From positions 1 through 64,000 of the forward strand of contig QXXE01000018.1 of the NCBI GenBank assembly GCA_009911355.1: 64,000 nucleotides of DNA. Direction: 5' to 3'. Below the pieces are notes generated by a model. That model was given only the letters and a program-made list of their open reading frames with translations. It ran no database searches and was not told the DNA's origin. This document shows, in pieces, positions 1-8,053 of this stretch (position 1 is its first letter; each line of letters starts with the position of its first letter). Source of the DNA: Clostridiaceae bacterium (GTDB taxonomy: Bacteria > Bacillota > Clostridia > Oscillospirales > Butyricicoccaceae). Made by a program: the position numbers and the translations under genes.

Positions 1-81
1 CCCCGCGCCTACGCGGCGAGCGGCGGGGCTCTGCCCCTGCACCCCGCGCCTGCGCGGCGAGCGGCAGGGCTCCGCCCTGCA
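1..81. repeat. Two tandem copies of a 40-41 bp G+C-rich unit
   Basis: Copies occupy 1-41 and 42-81 and differ at a few positions. Each contains a small GGGC/GCCC hairpin. The downstream part (82-103) adds a CTGGGGC/GCCCCAG stem-loop. The composition resembles the GGGC-AGA-GCCC half of the repeats at 3362, 7974 and 11169, so this may be a diverged member of that intergenic family. The first copy may extend beyond the window. Confidence 0.6.
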
Positions 82-190
82 CCCGCTGGGGCTTTCGCCC
101 CAGACCCCGAGATGCTGACGCATCTCTATCTCGCCTGCGGGCGGGACGGAGGTTTGGGGACTCATATTATGATAAGGGTACTGTGCAGCA

Positions 191-222
191 AACCAGCCCG
201 CCATTATGACAGCGGGCTGGTT
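191..222. terminator. Bidirectional stem-loop terminator
   Basis: The arms AACCAGCCCGC (191-201) and GCGGGCTGGTT (212-222) pair perfectly over 11 bp, with T residues following on both strands. It lies downstream of the leftward LacI-type gene and probably ends its transcript. A smaller stem (109-126, GAGATGC/GCATCTC) lies further left. No gene is supported between 82 and 314. Confidence 0.65.
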
Positions 223-314
223 TCAGCAGTCTCAGAGCAGAACGGAAAAGGCAACATGGACGTAACCGCCACAAAGCTCGGCGGACATTCATAAAATCCA
301 CTAAATACAAACCG

Positions 315-1361
315 TTAATCAATATTCTGCGAACAAATTACCGAAATACGGGTTGCCGTCTGATCCGGCTCAGGTACTTGCCCCAGCTGGATCAGCTCCC
401 GCAGAAGTTTGAGCGGCAAATACCCCTGCCGGAAAAAGTCCTGCGAGATCGTAAAATCAACCGCTCCATCAGCAAGCAGCGCCCGCGTCTGCTCAGAAAG
501 GTCATGTACGACAACCCGCACTCCCCCCTTCCGGCCCGCTGCTTCGACCGCTTCCACACAGCCCGCGACATTTTGATTCGCCATATAAATTGCAGCAAGC
601 TCCGGTGTCCTCGCAATCGTCTCAGCAACCTTGCGCCGCGTAACATGATAATCATTAAAAGTTTCCGCAATCTCAATTTGGCTGCTTGAGAATCCCAGTT
701 CATGCATCCGCTCGCAGAAGCCGTCAAGCCGCCTTCGGTGCCCGTCAAATTCAAGGTTCCCGCACATCGCCAGCACCTGCCCGCGCCGCGGCACGCATTT
801 GCTGATCAGCTCGGCGGCAATCCGCCCGCTTTTGTTGTAATTCTGCCCGACAAAACACACCCGCCCGCTATCCGGAAGGTCGGAATTGAAGGTCACCACC
901 GGGATACCCTGTCCCGTAAGCGCATTCGCCTTTGCTTCAAGTGTGATATCATTGATTGCACACAGCGCAATCCCTTGCGCCCCCTGTTCCAGCAGCCCGT
1001 CCAGCCTCTGCACAGCTTCCTTCGGTTCGTCGGTATGGCATTCGTCCAGCAACACCTTCACATTATATTTTCGGAGGTCGTCCTGCGCCGCCGCAATCCC
1101 ACGCAACACCTCCGGTCGGAAATAGTCGGTCCAGTTGGGCAGCAGCACGCCAAGCCGGGTCGGCGCAAATCCCGCCTCCTGTATCACCGCCTGCTGATGC
1201 ACCTCGCGCGGCGACATATAGCCGATTTCCGCAATTGCTGCAAGTACCCGCTCGCGGATTTCCTCTTTTACATACGACCGGTTGTTCAGTACCCTGTCGA
1301 CCGTCCCGCGCGAAACCCCTGCATGCTCCGCAACCATCTGGATTGTTGGACGTTTTCCCAT
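315..1361 (-). CDS. LacI-family transcriptional regulator
   Basis: This 348-aa protein is full length for the family. Residues 5-55 form a LacI helix-turn-helix (VAEHAGVSRGTVDRVLN) and hinge. The remainder is a periplasmic-binding-protein-like sensor domain of the kind that binds sugars or polyols. It is divergent from a sugar-binding lipoprotein, followed by iolG and a TIM-barrel isomerase, so the likely effector is the sugar or inositol-type substrate of that locus (inference from context). A -10 element with extended TG (TGCTATAAT, minus strand, 1412-1419) lies about 50 bp upstream of the start. Matching operator-like palindromes occur in the shared intergenic region, which suggests autoregulation. 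Confidence 0.9.
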   Translation of the reverse strand: MGKRPTIQMVAEHAGVSRGTVDRVLNNRSYVKEEIRERVLAAIAEIGYMSPREVHQQAVIQEAGFAPTRLGVLLPNWTDYFRPEVLRGIAAAQDDLRKYNVKVLLDECHTDEPKEAVQRLDGLLEQGAQGIALCAINDITLEAKANALTGQGIPVVTFNSDLPDSGRVCFVGQNYNKSGRIAAELISKCVPRRGQVLAMCGNLEFDGHRRRLDGFCERMHELGFSSSQIEIAETFNDYHVTRRKVAETIARTPELAAIYMANQNVAGCVEAVEAAGRKGGVRVVVHDLSEQTRALLADGAVDFTISQDFFRQGYLPLKLLRELIQLGQVPEPDQTATRISVICSQNID

Positions 1362-1411
1362 GATGCAGCCCCTTCCTGCCGCTGAAGCGGCTGTGCTTTT
1401 TCGCTTTTTCC

Positions 1412-1419
1412 ATTATAGC
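1412..1419 (-). promoter_or_regulatory. Extended -10 of the LacI-type regulator gene
   Basis: The minus strand reads TGCTATAAT, a consensus -10 with the TG extension. No clear -35 is seen, as expected for extended -10 promoters. Confidence 0.5.
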
Positions 1420-1489
1420 ACATTCCAGTCGGTTTCGCACCAATCTCCCGAAAATATTTTGCGTGAAATTTACGAATATTTTCACCGCG

Positions 1490-1503
1490 TGTGCAAAAGC
1501 ACA
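1490..1503. promoter_or_regulatory. Palindromic operator, probable LacI-type regulator site
   Basis: The sequence TGTGCAAAAGCACA is a perfect dyad (TGTGC/GCACA around AAAA). The half-site TGCAAAAGCACA recurs at 1818-1829 and 1837-1848. This copy is about 70 bp upstream of the regulator's -10 and about 330 bp from the other two, so repression by looping is possible (inference). Confidence 0.6.
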
Positions 1504-1783
1504 CATCAGCTTTTAACGTTTTTTGCAATCGTTTTCCGCAAAAGAGCCCATGCAAGTCGATTTTTTATATTTAATTCATAAAATCGTTGATTTTGTTCAA
1601 AACAAGTTCACTTTGCGCAGTATGTGCATCTTTAACAGAAACATCAAAGTAAAATGGTAAGCTTTTTAAAATAACCTGATTTTCGTCTAAAATACTCTTA
1701 TAAAATCAATTACAGTCAAAATATCGATTCAATTTGATACAAAAACAGCAAATTACTGCAATAGGCGGAAGCAAAAACACCCC

Positions 1784-1812
1784 TTGACTTTTCCGTTAGA
1801 ATCCGGTATATT
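1784..1812 (+). promoter_or_regulatory. Sigma-A promoter of the sugar-binding protein gene
   Basis: TTGACT (1784-1789) and TATATT (1807-1812) are separated by 17 bp. Two operator-like repeats start 4 bp after the -10, so a bound repressor would cover the transcription start. The untranslated leader to 1927 is about 105 nt. Confidence 0.75.
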
Positions 1813-1816
1813 GAAG

Positions 1817-1848
1817 TTGCAAAAGCACAGAAGCTTTGCAAAAGCACA
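1817..1848 (+). promoter_or_regulatory. Two direct operator repeats, TTGCAAAAGCACA
   Basis: Copies are at 1817-1829 and 1836-1848, 19 bp apart and in the same orientation. They match the palindrome at 1490-1503. Their position over the expected start site fits repression by the divergently encoded LacI-type protein. Confidence 0.6.
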
Positions 1849-1926
1849 CAGCCGCCAACGCGTCGGGCGGCGCAGGCCCCGCAAACGGCGCGGACAATCC
1901 ACCTTATTTAGAGAAAGGAAGAGAAC

Positions 1927-2988
1927 ATGATGAAGAAAAAGAATTGGCTTGCTGCCCTGCTTGCAGGTGCGCTGGTACTGTCGATGGCTGCCTGCGGCGG
2001 CAATGACGGAAGCGCTGCGGACACCCCCGCGGACAACGGCGCCCAAGCAGATACCGGCAGCGCGCCTGCGGACAGCGGCGCAGCCCCTGCAGCAGACGGC
2101 CCCTTCGAGATCAGCATGATCCTGAAGACGAACTCCGCTGAATTCTGGCAACTGGTACAGGCGGGTGCGGAAGCTTATGAGGAAGAGCATCCTGACCTTG
2201 TCAAGCTGTCCATCAAGGGCCCCGCAGCCGAGACCCTCTACGAAGAGCAGCTGAACATGGTACAGACCGACCTTGCGGTCGACTCCTATGACGGCTACCT
2301 GATTGCCCCGCTCCAGTCGGAAGCGGTTGCGGGCCAGATCGCGAACACCACCAAGCCGGTTATCGCGTTCGATACCCGGATCGATTCTGACAAGTGCCTT
2401 GCCTTTGTCGGCACCGGCAATAAGGAAGCGGCGAAGCAGGGCGCAATCGCGGCAGTAGAAGCTGCGAAAGCTGCCGGCTGGACCGAGATCAAGTGCATCG
2501 AGATCGCGGGCGTACAGGGCGACGCAACCAACACCGCCCGTATGGAAGGCTTCCGCGAAGGCGTGAACGAATCCGGCGGCGAATTCCTGGACGACGAAGT
2601 GCAGTACGCCAACGCGGTAGGCGACCTCGCTGTTACCGCTATGGAAGGTATCATTTCCAAGCATCCGGAAGGCATCGCGATCATTTGCTCGAACAACGAT
2701 GACATGGCGCTCGCAGCAGCGCGCACCGCAAAGGGCAACCCCGCATATGAAAACACCATTTTCCTTGGCTTTGACGGCCAGATCTCGGCCTGCGAATCTG
2801 TACTGAGCGGCGACCTGACCATGACCGCAGCGCAGAACAACTTCGACATCGGCTACAAGGCTGTTGAAACGATGGTAAAGGTTCTCCAAGGCGAAAAGGT
2901 TGACGAATTCGTCGATACCGGCACGGAGATCATTACCAAAGAGAATGCGCAGGAGCGCATCGACCGCATGAGCGGCTACCTCAAGTAA
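1927..2988 (+). CDS. Sugar ABC transporter substrate-binding lipoprotein
   Basis: This 353-aa protein has a lipoprotein signal (KK then a hydrophobic run ending LSMAAC), an acidic Ala/Asp/Pro-rich linker to about residue 55, and a periplasmic-binding-protein type 4 (ribose/inositol-like) domain. It should be anchored outside the cell and deliver a sugar or polyol to a membrane permease. No permease or ATPase lies beside it, so partners must be elsewhere. AGGAAG precedes the start, and the second ATG (1930) is equally possible. The gene is probably repressed by the divergent LacI-type protein. The neighbouring iolG makes inositol a plausible substrate (inference). Confidence 0.88.
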   Translation: MMKKKNWLAALLAGALVLSMAACGGNDGSAADTPADNGAQADTGSAPADSGAAPAADGPFEISMILKTNSAEFWQLVQAGAEAYEEEHPDLVKLSIKGPAAETLYEEQLNMVQTDLAVDSYDGYLIAPLQSEAVAGQIANTTKPVIAFDTRIDSDKCLAFVGTGNKEAAKQGAIAAVEAAKAAGWTEIKCIEIAGVQGDATNTARMEGFREGVNESGGEFLDDEVQYANAVGDLAVTAMEGIISKHPEGIAIICSNNDDMALAAARTAKGNPAYENTIFLGFDGQISACESVLSGDLTMTAAQNNFDIGYKAVETMVKVLQGEKVDEFVDTGTEIITKENAQERIDRMSGYLK

Positions 2989-3207
2989 GCCGCCCAGCGC
3001 AGAACACCACCCACCATCCAGGCACGAAACGGTTCCCAAGCCCACCAAGCGCCTGCCGGACTTCTCACACTACCCGTCAGGTGCGCAGGACCTCTCTTTT
3101 CCGAAAATAAGCCGTTGTACCGTTTCGCTGAAATTGCAACCCTTCTACTTAACTTCTTCTCTAAACAGGCAGGCTTTCCGGAGGGCAAAACACCCTTCGG
3201 GAATGCC

Positions 3208-3247
3208 GCCCATGCCCCGGCCTACTCACTCTTGCCGAGGCATGGGC
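3208..3247. terminator. Stem-loop in the gap after the binding-protein gene
   Basis: GCCCATGCC (3208-3216) pairs perfectly with GGCATGGGC (3239-3247) around a 22-nt loop. No clear T-run follows, so it may be a processing or partial termination element. The rest of the gap 2989-3361 holds no convincing gene. Confidence 0.4.
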
Positions 3248-3361
3248 ATCCCTTAAAACCCCAAACAGCCCTGCCAGCGGTTTTGCCAAACGCGGTAAAA
3301 CGGCAGCGCAGGAAATCTTCCATCGATGCTGAACGTCCTTCCGTCCCGCCCGCAGGCGTGA

Positions 3362-3490
3362 TAAAGTTTTTACTCGATTTTTTTCCAAAAAAATCGCGGG
3401 TGCAGGGCAGGGCCCTGCCGCCGTCCGGCGCGAGGACGCCCCTCCGGCGAGGAGCGGGGTCCAGGGGCAGAGCCCCCGGCGCCACGGAAG
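3362..3490. repeat. Dispersed intergenic repeat, copy 1
   Basis: It starts with AAGTTTTTACTCG and an A/T hairpin (GATTTTTTT/AAAAAAATC), followed by CGCGGG and nested GGGC/GCCC hairpins. The same layout recurs at 7974-8052 and 11169-11276. This copy carries an extra G+C-rich block. It sits between the binding-protein gene and iolG and could attenuate read-through. Confidence 0.7.
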
Positions 3491-3541
3491 CAAACGCAAA
3501 GCATCCCCATATTTTGACCGAAAAAAGGAGCTGGAACCCCC

Positions 3542-4549
3542 ATGAAAGTTGGCATCATCGGCGCAGGCCGCATCGGCAAAGTGCATGCAAAGAACATCTC
3601 CATGTTCGTGCCCGAACTTGAAATCAAAACCATCGCAGACCCCTTCATGAACGCGGATACCGAAGCCTTCGCAAAACAGTGCGGCATCCCCAACACCACC
3701 AAAGACGCAAACGATATCCTGAACGACCCCGAGATCGAAGCCGTCCTCATCTGCTCGTCCACCGACACCCATTCCAAATACATCATCGAAGCCGCGCACG
3801 CAGGCAAACACATCTTCTGCGAAAAGCCCATCGATTACGACCTCAAAAAAGTCCACGAAGCAATTGACGCAGCCAAAACAGCAGGCGTGAAGCTCCAGAT
3901 CGGCTTCTGCCGCCGCTTTGACCATAACCACCGCGCAGTCTACGACCTCGTCCGCGACGGCAAGGTCGGCAAGGTCAACATCATCAAAATCTCCTCGCGC
4001 GACCCCGAGCCGCCCCCGGTATCCTACGTCAAGGTTTCCGGCGGTATCTTCTACGACATGATGATCCACGACTTCGATATGGCCCGCTTCCTCGCAGGCT
4101 CCGAGGTCACCGAGGTTTACGCAGCCGGTTCCGTGCTTGTCGACCCCGGCATCGGCGAAGCAGGCGACGTGGACACCGCCCTCGTCACCCTGAAATTTGC
4201 AGACGGCGCAATCGCAGTCATTGACAACAGCCGCAAAGCAGTGTATGGTTATGACCAGAGGGTCGAGGTCTTCGGCTCCGAGGGCTGCGCCCAGAACGAG
4301 AACGACATCCCGAACACGGCTGTCCTCTCCACTGCGGAAGGCACCACCTACGGCACCGCCTATAAAGTTATGTGGGATCGCTACACCGGCGCGTTCGTCA
4401 GCGAAATGCAGGCGTTTGCCGATGCTGTCGCTCACGACAAGGTCCCCCCGGTTACCGGCGAAGACGGCCTGTACCCGGTACTCATGGCAGCAGCCGCAAC
4501 CAAGTCCCTGCACGAAGGCCGCCCGGTCAAAATTTCGGAGGTAGAATAA
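3542..4549 (+). CDS. iolG: Inositol 2-dehydrogenase, Gfo/Idh/MocA family
   Basis: This 335-aa NAD-dependent oxidoreductase has an N-terminal Rossmann fold (GIIGAGRIGKVHA), the family EKP motif (near residue 96, CEKPIDYDL) and the HDFDMARFL motif typical of myo-inositol dehydrogenases. It is expected to oxidise myo-inositol to 2-keto-myo-inositol in the cytoplasm, the first catabolic step. An AAGGAG site precedes the start. The next gene starts 1 nt after the stop, so the two are translated from one message. Other polyols are possible substrates, since family members differ in specificity. Confidence 0.88.
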   Translation: MKVGIIGAGRIGKVHAKNISMFVPELEIKTIADPFMNADTEAFAKQCGIPNTTKDANDILNDPEIEAVLICSSTDTHSKYIIEAAHAGKHIFCEKPIDYDLKKVHEAIDAAKTAGVKLQIGFCRRFDHNHRAVYDLVRDGKVGKVNIIKISSRDPEPPPVSYVKVSGGIFYDMMIHDFDMARFLAGSEVTEVYAAGSVLVDPGIGEAGDVDTALVTLKFADGAIAVIDNSRKAVYGYDQRVEVFGSEGCAQNENDIPNTAVLSTAEGTTYGTAYKVMWDRYTGAFVSEMQAFADAVAHDKVPPVTGEDGLYPVLMAAAATKSLHEGRPVKISEVE

Positions 4550-4550
4550 T

Positions 4551-5339
4551 ATGGCACTGAGAAAATGCGCTTGCATTGACACCCTGTACACCGAGCTCGA
4601 TTGGCTCGACCGCTTCCAGGCGGCAAAGGACGACGGCTTTGAAGCCGTAGAGTTCTGGGACTGGCGCGTACGCGACCTGGACGCGACCCGCGCAGCAGCC
4701 GAAAAGGCCGGCATCGCGATTTCCGGCTTCAACGGCGACGCGGACTATTCTCTGGTCGACCCGACGCACAAGGAAAAATACCTGGATTTCTTAAAGCAGT
4801 CCATCGCGGCGGCAAAGAAGGTTGGCGCTTCCAGCGTGACCATCCACTCGAACGCGCTGGGCGACGGCGGCATCGTCGTGAACCACTACGACGAGCTGTC
4901 CCACACGGTCAAGCTCTGCTCAATGTACGACACGCTGCTTGAATGCGCGAAAATTGCCGAGGCCGAAGGCATCAACCTGAACCTCGAGGCGCTTAACATC
5001 ACGACCGACCACGTCGGCAACTTCCTCGCAACTACCCAGATGGGCGCGGAAATCTGCCGCCTGATCGGCTCCCCCCGTCTGAAGCTGCTGTACGATGTGT
5101 ACCACATGCAGATCAACGAAGGCTGCATCTGCGATACGATCTCACAGTACGCCGACCAGTTCGGCCACATCCACGTAGCAGACGCGCCGGGCCGCCACGA
5201 GCCAGGCACCGGCGAAATCAACTACACAAAGGTCATCCGCCATTTGGAAGCGTGCGGCTACACGGGACGCGTCGGCTATGAGCTGTTCCCGTCCACCGAC
5301 ACCAAAACCGCAGTAAAAGCCATCATGGAACATTGCTGA
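4551..5339 (+). CDS. Sugar phosphate isomerase/epimerase, hydroxypyruvate isomerase-like TIM barrel
   Basis: The protein is 262 aa, with the AP-endonuclease-2/xylose-isomerase-like barrel layout. Likely metal ligands include Glu and His/Asp in LNLEALN, YDVYHMQ and GHIHVADAPGRHEPGTGEI. The last motif and the total length match hydroxypyruvate isomerase-like proteins often found beside iolG. Its substrate is probably an inositol- or sugar-derived ketose, but this cannot be fixed from sequence. It is co-transcribed with iolG (1-nt gap) and followed by a terminator. Confidence 0.8.
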   Translation: MALRKCACIDTLYTELDWLDRFQAAKDDGFEAVEFWDWRVRDLDATRAAAEKAGIAISGFNGDADYSLVDPTHKEKYLDFLKQSIAAAKKVGASSVTIHSNALGDGGIVVNHYDELSHTVKLCSMYDTLLECAKIAEAEGINLNLEALNITTDHVGNFLATTQMGAEICRLIGSPRLKLLYDVYHMQINEGCICDTISQYADQFGHIHVADAPGRHEPGTGEINYTKVIRHLEACGYTGRVGYELFPSTDTKTAVKAIMEHC

Positions 5340-5376
5340 CATCTATATCTCTCTCATTTTCATCCTATATCTTGCC

Positions 5377-5402
5377 AAAAGCCGCCTTAAAAGGCGGCTT
5401 TT
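5377..5402 (+). terminator. Rho-independent terminator of the iolG operon
   Basis: AAAAGCCGCCTT (5377-5388) pairs with AAGGCGGCTTTT (5391-5402), ending in a T-run. Confidence 0.85.
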
Positions 5403-5913
5403 GCATGTTTGCACCCCAATGCAGCGAGGCTACAGCAGCTCCCCTGCCCTGCCGCACTTTTGCGTTTTCGGCAATCAGTTTTGCAGCCTTCCTTTCATCC
5501 AGCCTGAAAATATGCTATGCTGTGCCTGCCGCCCCGTGAAACCCAGCGACCTTTGCCAAGATACATGCTGCAATGGCACGCCAGCGGGACAGGATGCCCG
5601 GAAGCGCGAAAGGGCTCGCCGCCACAGCAGCAAAGCGGAAAGGTCATAATGATATGTTGAGAAAAGCGTCTGCCGGGCTGCGCGGCAGCATTTCCATGCT
5701 TGATGGGATGTGTTTGTTTACAGTTCTGCACAATTCCGGGCAGCGGATGTTCGCATTCCTCAATCGCAAAAAGCAGGTATTATCGGTGCAATAAAACCGT
5801 CCGGAAAGTTATAGGATAAGGTAATTTTTTCAAGAAATTTCATCAAACTGACAAAATCACGAAATCAGGCCGAAAATTTCTTAAAATTTTTACACACTAC
5901 TTTAATGAAATGA
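5403..5913. other. Gap with no supported gene
   Basis: Short open frames occur here but lack a convincing ribosome site or recognisable protein character. The last 100 bases become A+T-rich and lead into the promoter of the next gene. Confidence 0.5.
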
Positions 5914-5922
5914 TGGTATAAT
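5914..5922 (+). promoter_or_regulatory. Extended -10 promoter of the small HTH gene
   Basis: TGGTATAAT is a consensus -10 with TG extension, about 40 bp upstream of the start at 5965. No good -35 was found. Confidence 0.6.
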
Positions 5923-5964
5923 AGGGGATGTAAAAGGAATCCTAATTGCAAGGAGGTGTTGACG

Positions 5965-6153
5965 ATGAGATTTTTGGCAGTCGCAGAAGCGGCAGTGCAG
6001 TTCCGTATCCCCGTGGAAGAGCTCCGCTCTATGTGCGAGTGCGGAAAGATTGCAGGAGCAGTACGCTTTGGGCGCGTTTGGACTTTGCCGGAAACGGTGA
6101 GCCTGAATGAGCTTCAGGCAGTGCATGCGCAGGGACGCCACCTGGCCTGCTGA
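5965..6153 (+). CDS. Small excisionase/MerR-like helix-turn-helix protein
   Basis: This 62-aa protein has the sequence pattern of short winged-HTH proteins: FLAVAEAA as the first helix, VEELRSMCECGKIAG as the recognition region, then AVRFGRVWTLP as the wing. AGGAGG (5950-5955) is 9 nt before this ATG, which decides the start over an in-frame GTG at 5956. It probably binds DNA. Its target is unknown and no phage genes flank it, so it is not clearly an excisionase. Confidence 0.7.
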   Translation: MRFLAVAEAAVQFRIPVEELRSMCECGKIAGAVRFGRVWTLPETVSLNELQAVHAQGRHLAC

Positions 6154-6221
6154 TTTCCGCCAGAAAAATTGAAAAATGCGACAAAAGCGCTCTGTGAAGG
6201 GTGCTTTTTGCGTTTTAATAA

Positions 6222-6250
6222 GGCCGGCCGGGCCCAAAGCCCAGCCGGCC
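6222..6250. terminator. G+C-rich stem-loop between convergent small genes
   Basis: GGCCGGCCGGGC (6222-6233) pairs with GCCCAGCCGGCC (6239-6250) with one mismatch. It separates the rightward HTH gene from the leftward 57-aa gene and may terminate both. Confidence 0.5.
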
Positions 6251-6263
6251 CTTTGGGGATGCG

Positions 6264-6437
6264 TCAGCCGTCGCCGCGCAGAAGATTGTCCGCGTAGTTT
6301 TGCAGCTGCTCAAACGAGCATACATCATCTGAACGCATCGCGATCATACTACGCACATATTTGGGCAGCCCCGTATAATAAGAAAAAACCTCCGGGTCAT
6401 TTTTCAGCATGTCGCCCAAGCCCTGATATTCCTTCAT
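6264..6437 (-). CDS. Conserved 57-aa protein of unknown function
   Basis: The protein begins MKEYQGLGDMLKNDP and ends NYADNLLRGDG. The pattern (short N-terminal helix, SFEQLQNYADNL repeat-like C-terminus) is one I recall from small conserved Clostridia proteins of unknown role. GAGGTGA lies 7 nt before the ATG, supporting translation. No signal or membrane segment is present. It is not in a clear operon: the HxlR gene upstream ends 90 bp away on the same strand. Confidence 0.7.
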   Translation of the reverse strand: MKEYQGLGDMLKNDPEVFSYYTGLPKYVRSMIAMRSDDVCSFEQLQNYADNLLRGDG

Positions 6438-6527
6438 TGAAAATCACCTCGAAGGTATTTTGCGCGCGCTGGCGAAAGGCAATGCACAGCAAAATTTCGG
6501 CAGCAAGGCAAAAAATGCATTTCCAGG

Positions 6528-6863
6528 TCATTTTTCTTCCGGCAGGTTCTTCTCCCCCCACGCTTTCATATAGGAAATCACATCCATAAAGCTTTTGCCC
6601 AGATCAGAAAGGCTGTATTCGACCCTTGGCGGGACTTCATGAAAATCATGACGGATCAGGAACCCATCGGCTTCCAATTCCCGCAGCTGTTTTGTCAGCG
6701 ATGATTCGGTGATTTCGCCAAGCTGGCGGCGCAGTGCCCCAAACCGGCGGATATCGCAAAACGCAATATAATAGAGGATTTCCAGCTTCCACTTGCCGCC
6801 CAGGACCCTTTGCAGCGCCGACATGGTTTTGCAGCGCTGGACGGCGGCTTCGGTTTTCCGCAT
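6528..6863 (-). CDS. HxlR-family winged-helix regulator
   Basis: This 111-aa protein matches the family length. It has the GGKWKLEILYYI helix, the RRFGALRRQLGEITESSLTKQLRELEADG HTH (described in parts: RRFGALRRQL, then SSLTKQLREL) and the wing VPPRVEYSLSDLGKS. Cys11 near the N-terminus is where redox- or aldehyde-sensing relatives place their reactive cysteine, but sensing here is inference. It diverges from a radical-SAM gene, and a perfect inverted repeat in between is the likely operator. Confidence 0.88.
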   Translation of the reverse strand: MRKTEAAVQRCKTMSALQRVLGGKWKLEILYYIAFCDIRRFGALRRQLGEITESSLTKQLRELEADGFLIRHDFHEVPPRVEYSLSDLGKSFMDVISYMKAWGEKNLPEEK

Positions 6864-6920
6864 TTTAAAACACCTCCTATCGGCTTGTTACCGCGGATGC
6901 GAAAAAACAGGGTACTGCGA

Positions 6921-6961
6921 AAAAGTACCGTACTTTTCATTTTTCTGCACCGTGCTATAAT
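6921..6961 (+). promoter_or_regulatory. Operator palindrome and -10 box between HxlR gene and radical-SAM gene
   Basis: AAAAGTAC-C-GTACTTTT (6921-6937) is a perfect 8-bp inverted repeat. A -10 TATAAT is at 6956-6961, so the palindrome overlaps the -35 region. A second partial copy (GGTACT...AGTACC) overlaps on its left. This fits repression of the radical-SAM gene by the HxlR protein. Confidence 0.7.
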
Positions 6962-6985
6962 GGTGGAAAACAAGGAGGTGCTGTT

Positions 6986-7921
6986 ATGCACTACACAGGA
7001 ACAATATGGAGACCACCATATGAGGCCGCTTCGCTGCTGCTCGAAGCAACGGCGGGCTGCACCCACCACCGGTGCAAATTTTGTACGCTCTATAACGATT
7101 TGCCCTTCCGGTTCAAAATGTCGCCCATCAAAGACATCGAGAGCGATTTGCAGGAGGCGCAGCTTTGGGGGACGGACCCCGTTTCCATGCTGACGGCCCG
7201 CATGCAAGGGCTGGACAGGCCGGAACATATCCGGCGGGCATTCCTGGTCGGGGCAAACCCATTTGTCCTAACCTATGAACGGCTTATGGCAATCGCCGCG
7301 CTGATCGGACAGTATATCCCCTCGATACAAACAATAGGATGCTTTGCGCGGATCACCGATATTACACAAAAGTCCGATGAAGAGCTGATATCCCTCCGCC
7401 AAGCCGGGTATGACGGGCTGACGATCGGGATTGAAACCGGCGACGACGAAGCGCTGCGTTTTATGAACAAAGGCTACGCTGCCGCAGATATCATCACACA
7501 GTGCCGCCGACTGGACCAGGCTGGAATCCGCTACCGTTTTTTCTATCTGGCAGGTATTTCCGGCGCTGGGCGCGGCGAAGCCGGCGCAAAGGCTACGGCA
7601 GCTGTCTGCAACCAGCTCCACCCGATGCTGATCGGCGTAAATATGCTGACAATTTACCCCGATTCGGAGCTGTACCAGGAAATCCAGCGCGGCAGCTGGA
7701 AGGGCGAAAGCGAAATCGAAAAATATAAAGAAATCCGCGTGCTGCTTGAAAACCTGACAATCCCAACCCAGTTTGCAGCTTTGGGCGCATCGAACGCATT
7801 CCGGTTCCAGGGGACGCTGCCCGAGGAGAAAGGCACCCTCGCTGCCGCACTTGACCGGATCATTCAAAATGTGCGTGAGGACGATTTGCAGGAATACCGC
7901 AAAAACCTCCCGCATTTGTAA
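6986..7921 (+). CDS. Radical SAM protein
   Basis: This 311-aa protein carries the CxxxxCxxC-type cluster motif at residues 30-38 (CTHHRCKFC), followed by a TIM-barrel-like body with the IGIETGDDEAL motif typical of the strand-4 region. It should bind a 4Fe-4S cluster and S-adenosylmethionine. The substrate is unknown. AGGAGG (6973-6978) lies 7 nt before the start. Expression is probably controlled by the divergent HxlR regulator through the palindrome at 6921-6937. Confidence 0.85.
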   Translation: MHYTGTIWRPPYEAASLLLEATAGCTHHRCKFCTLYNDLPFRFKMSPIKDIESDLQEAQLWGTDPVSMLTARMQGLDRPEHIRRAFLVGANPFVLTYERLMAIAALIGQYIPSIQTIGCFARITDITQKSDEELISLRQAGYDGLTIGIETGDDEALRFMNKGYAAADIITQCRRLDQAGIRYRFFYLAGISGAGRGEAGAKATAAVCNQLHPMLIGVNMLTIYPDSELYQEIQRGSWKGESEIEKYKEIRVLLENLTIPTQFAALGASNAFRFQGTLPEEKGTLAAALDRIIQNVREDDLQEYRKNLPHL

Positions 7922-7973
7922 AATTAACCGTTCAGGCAGCGCCGTATGTCCTACGTCCAGCCTACCAGCACGA

Positions 7974-8052
7974 TAAGGCTTTTACTCGGCTTTTTACAAA
8001 AAATCATGGGCGTCCAGGGGGCAACACCCTCTGGCGCCCACTGCGAAAGCAA
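7974..8052. repeat. Dispersed intergenic repeat, copy 2
   Basis: It contains the TTTTTACAAAAAA hairpin core, then a CCAGGGGGC/CCCTCTGG-type stem and GCGCCCACTGCG. It follows the layout of copies at 3362 and 11169. It lies between the convergent radical-SAM and lipoprotein genes. Confidence 0.65.
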
Positions 8053-8053
8053 A

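Noticed and set aside
1753-3048. 431-residue minus-strand frame
   Set aside because: It is the shadow of the binding-protein gene, which has a lipoprotein signal, ribosome site and promoter on the + strand.
5573-5794. Short + strand frame after the iolG terminator
   Set aside because: No ribosome site, no family pattern and only 73 residues.
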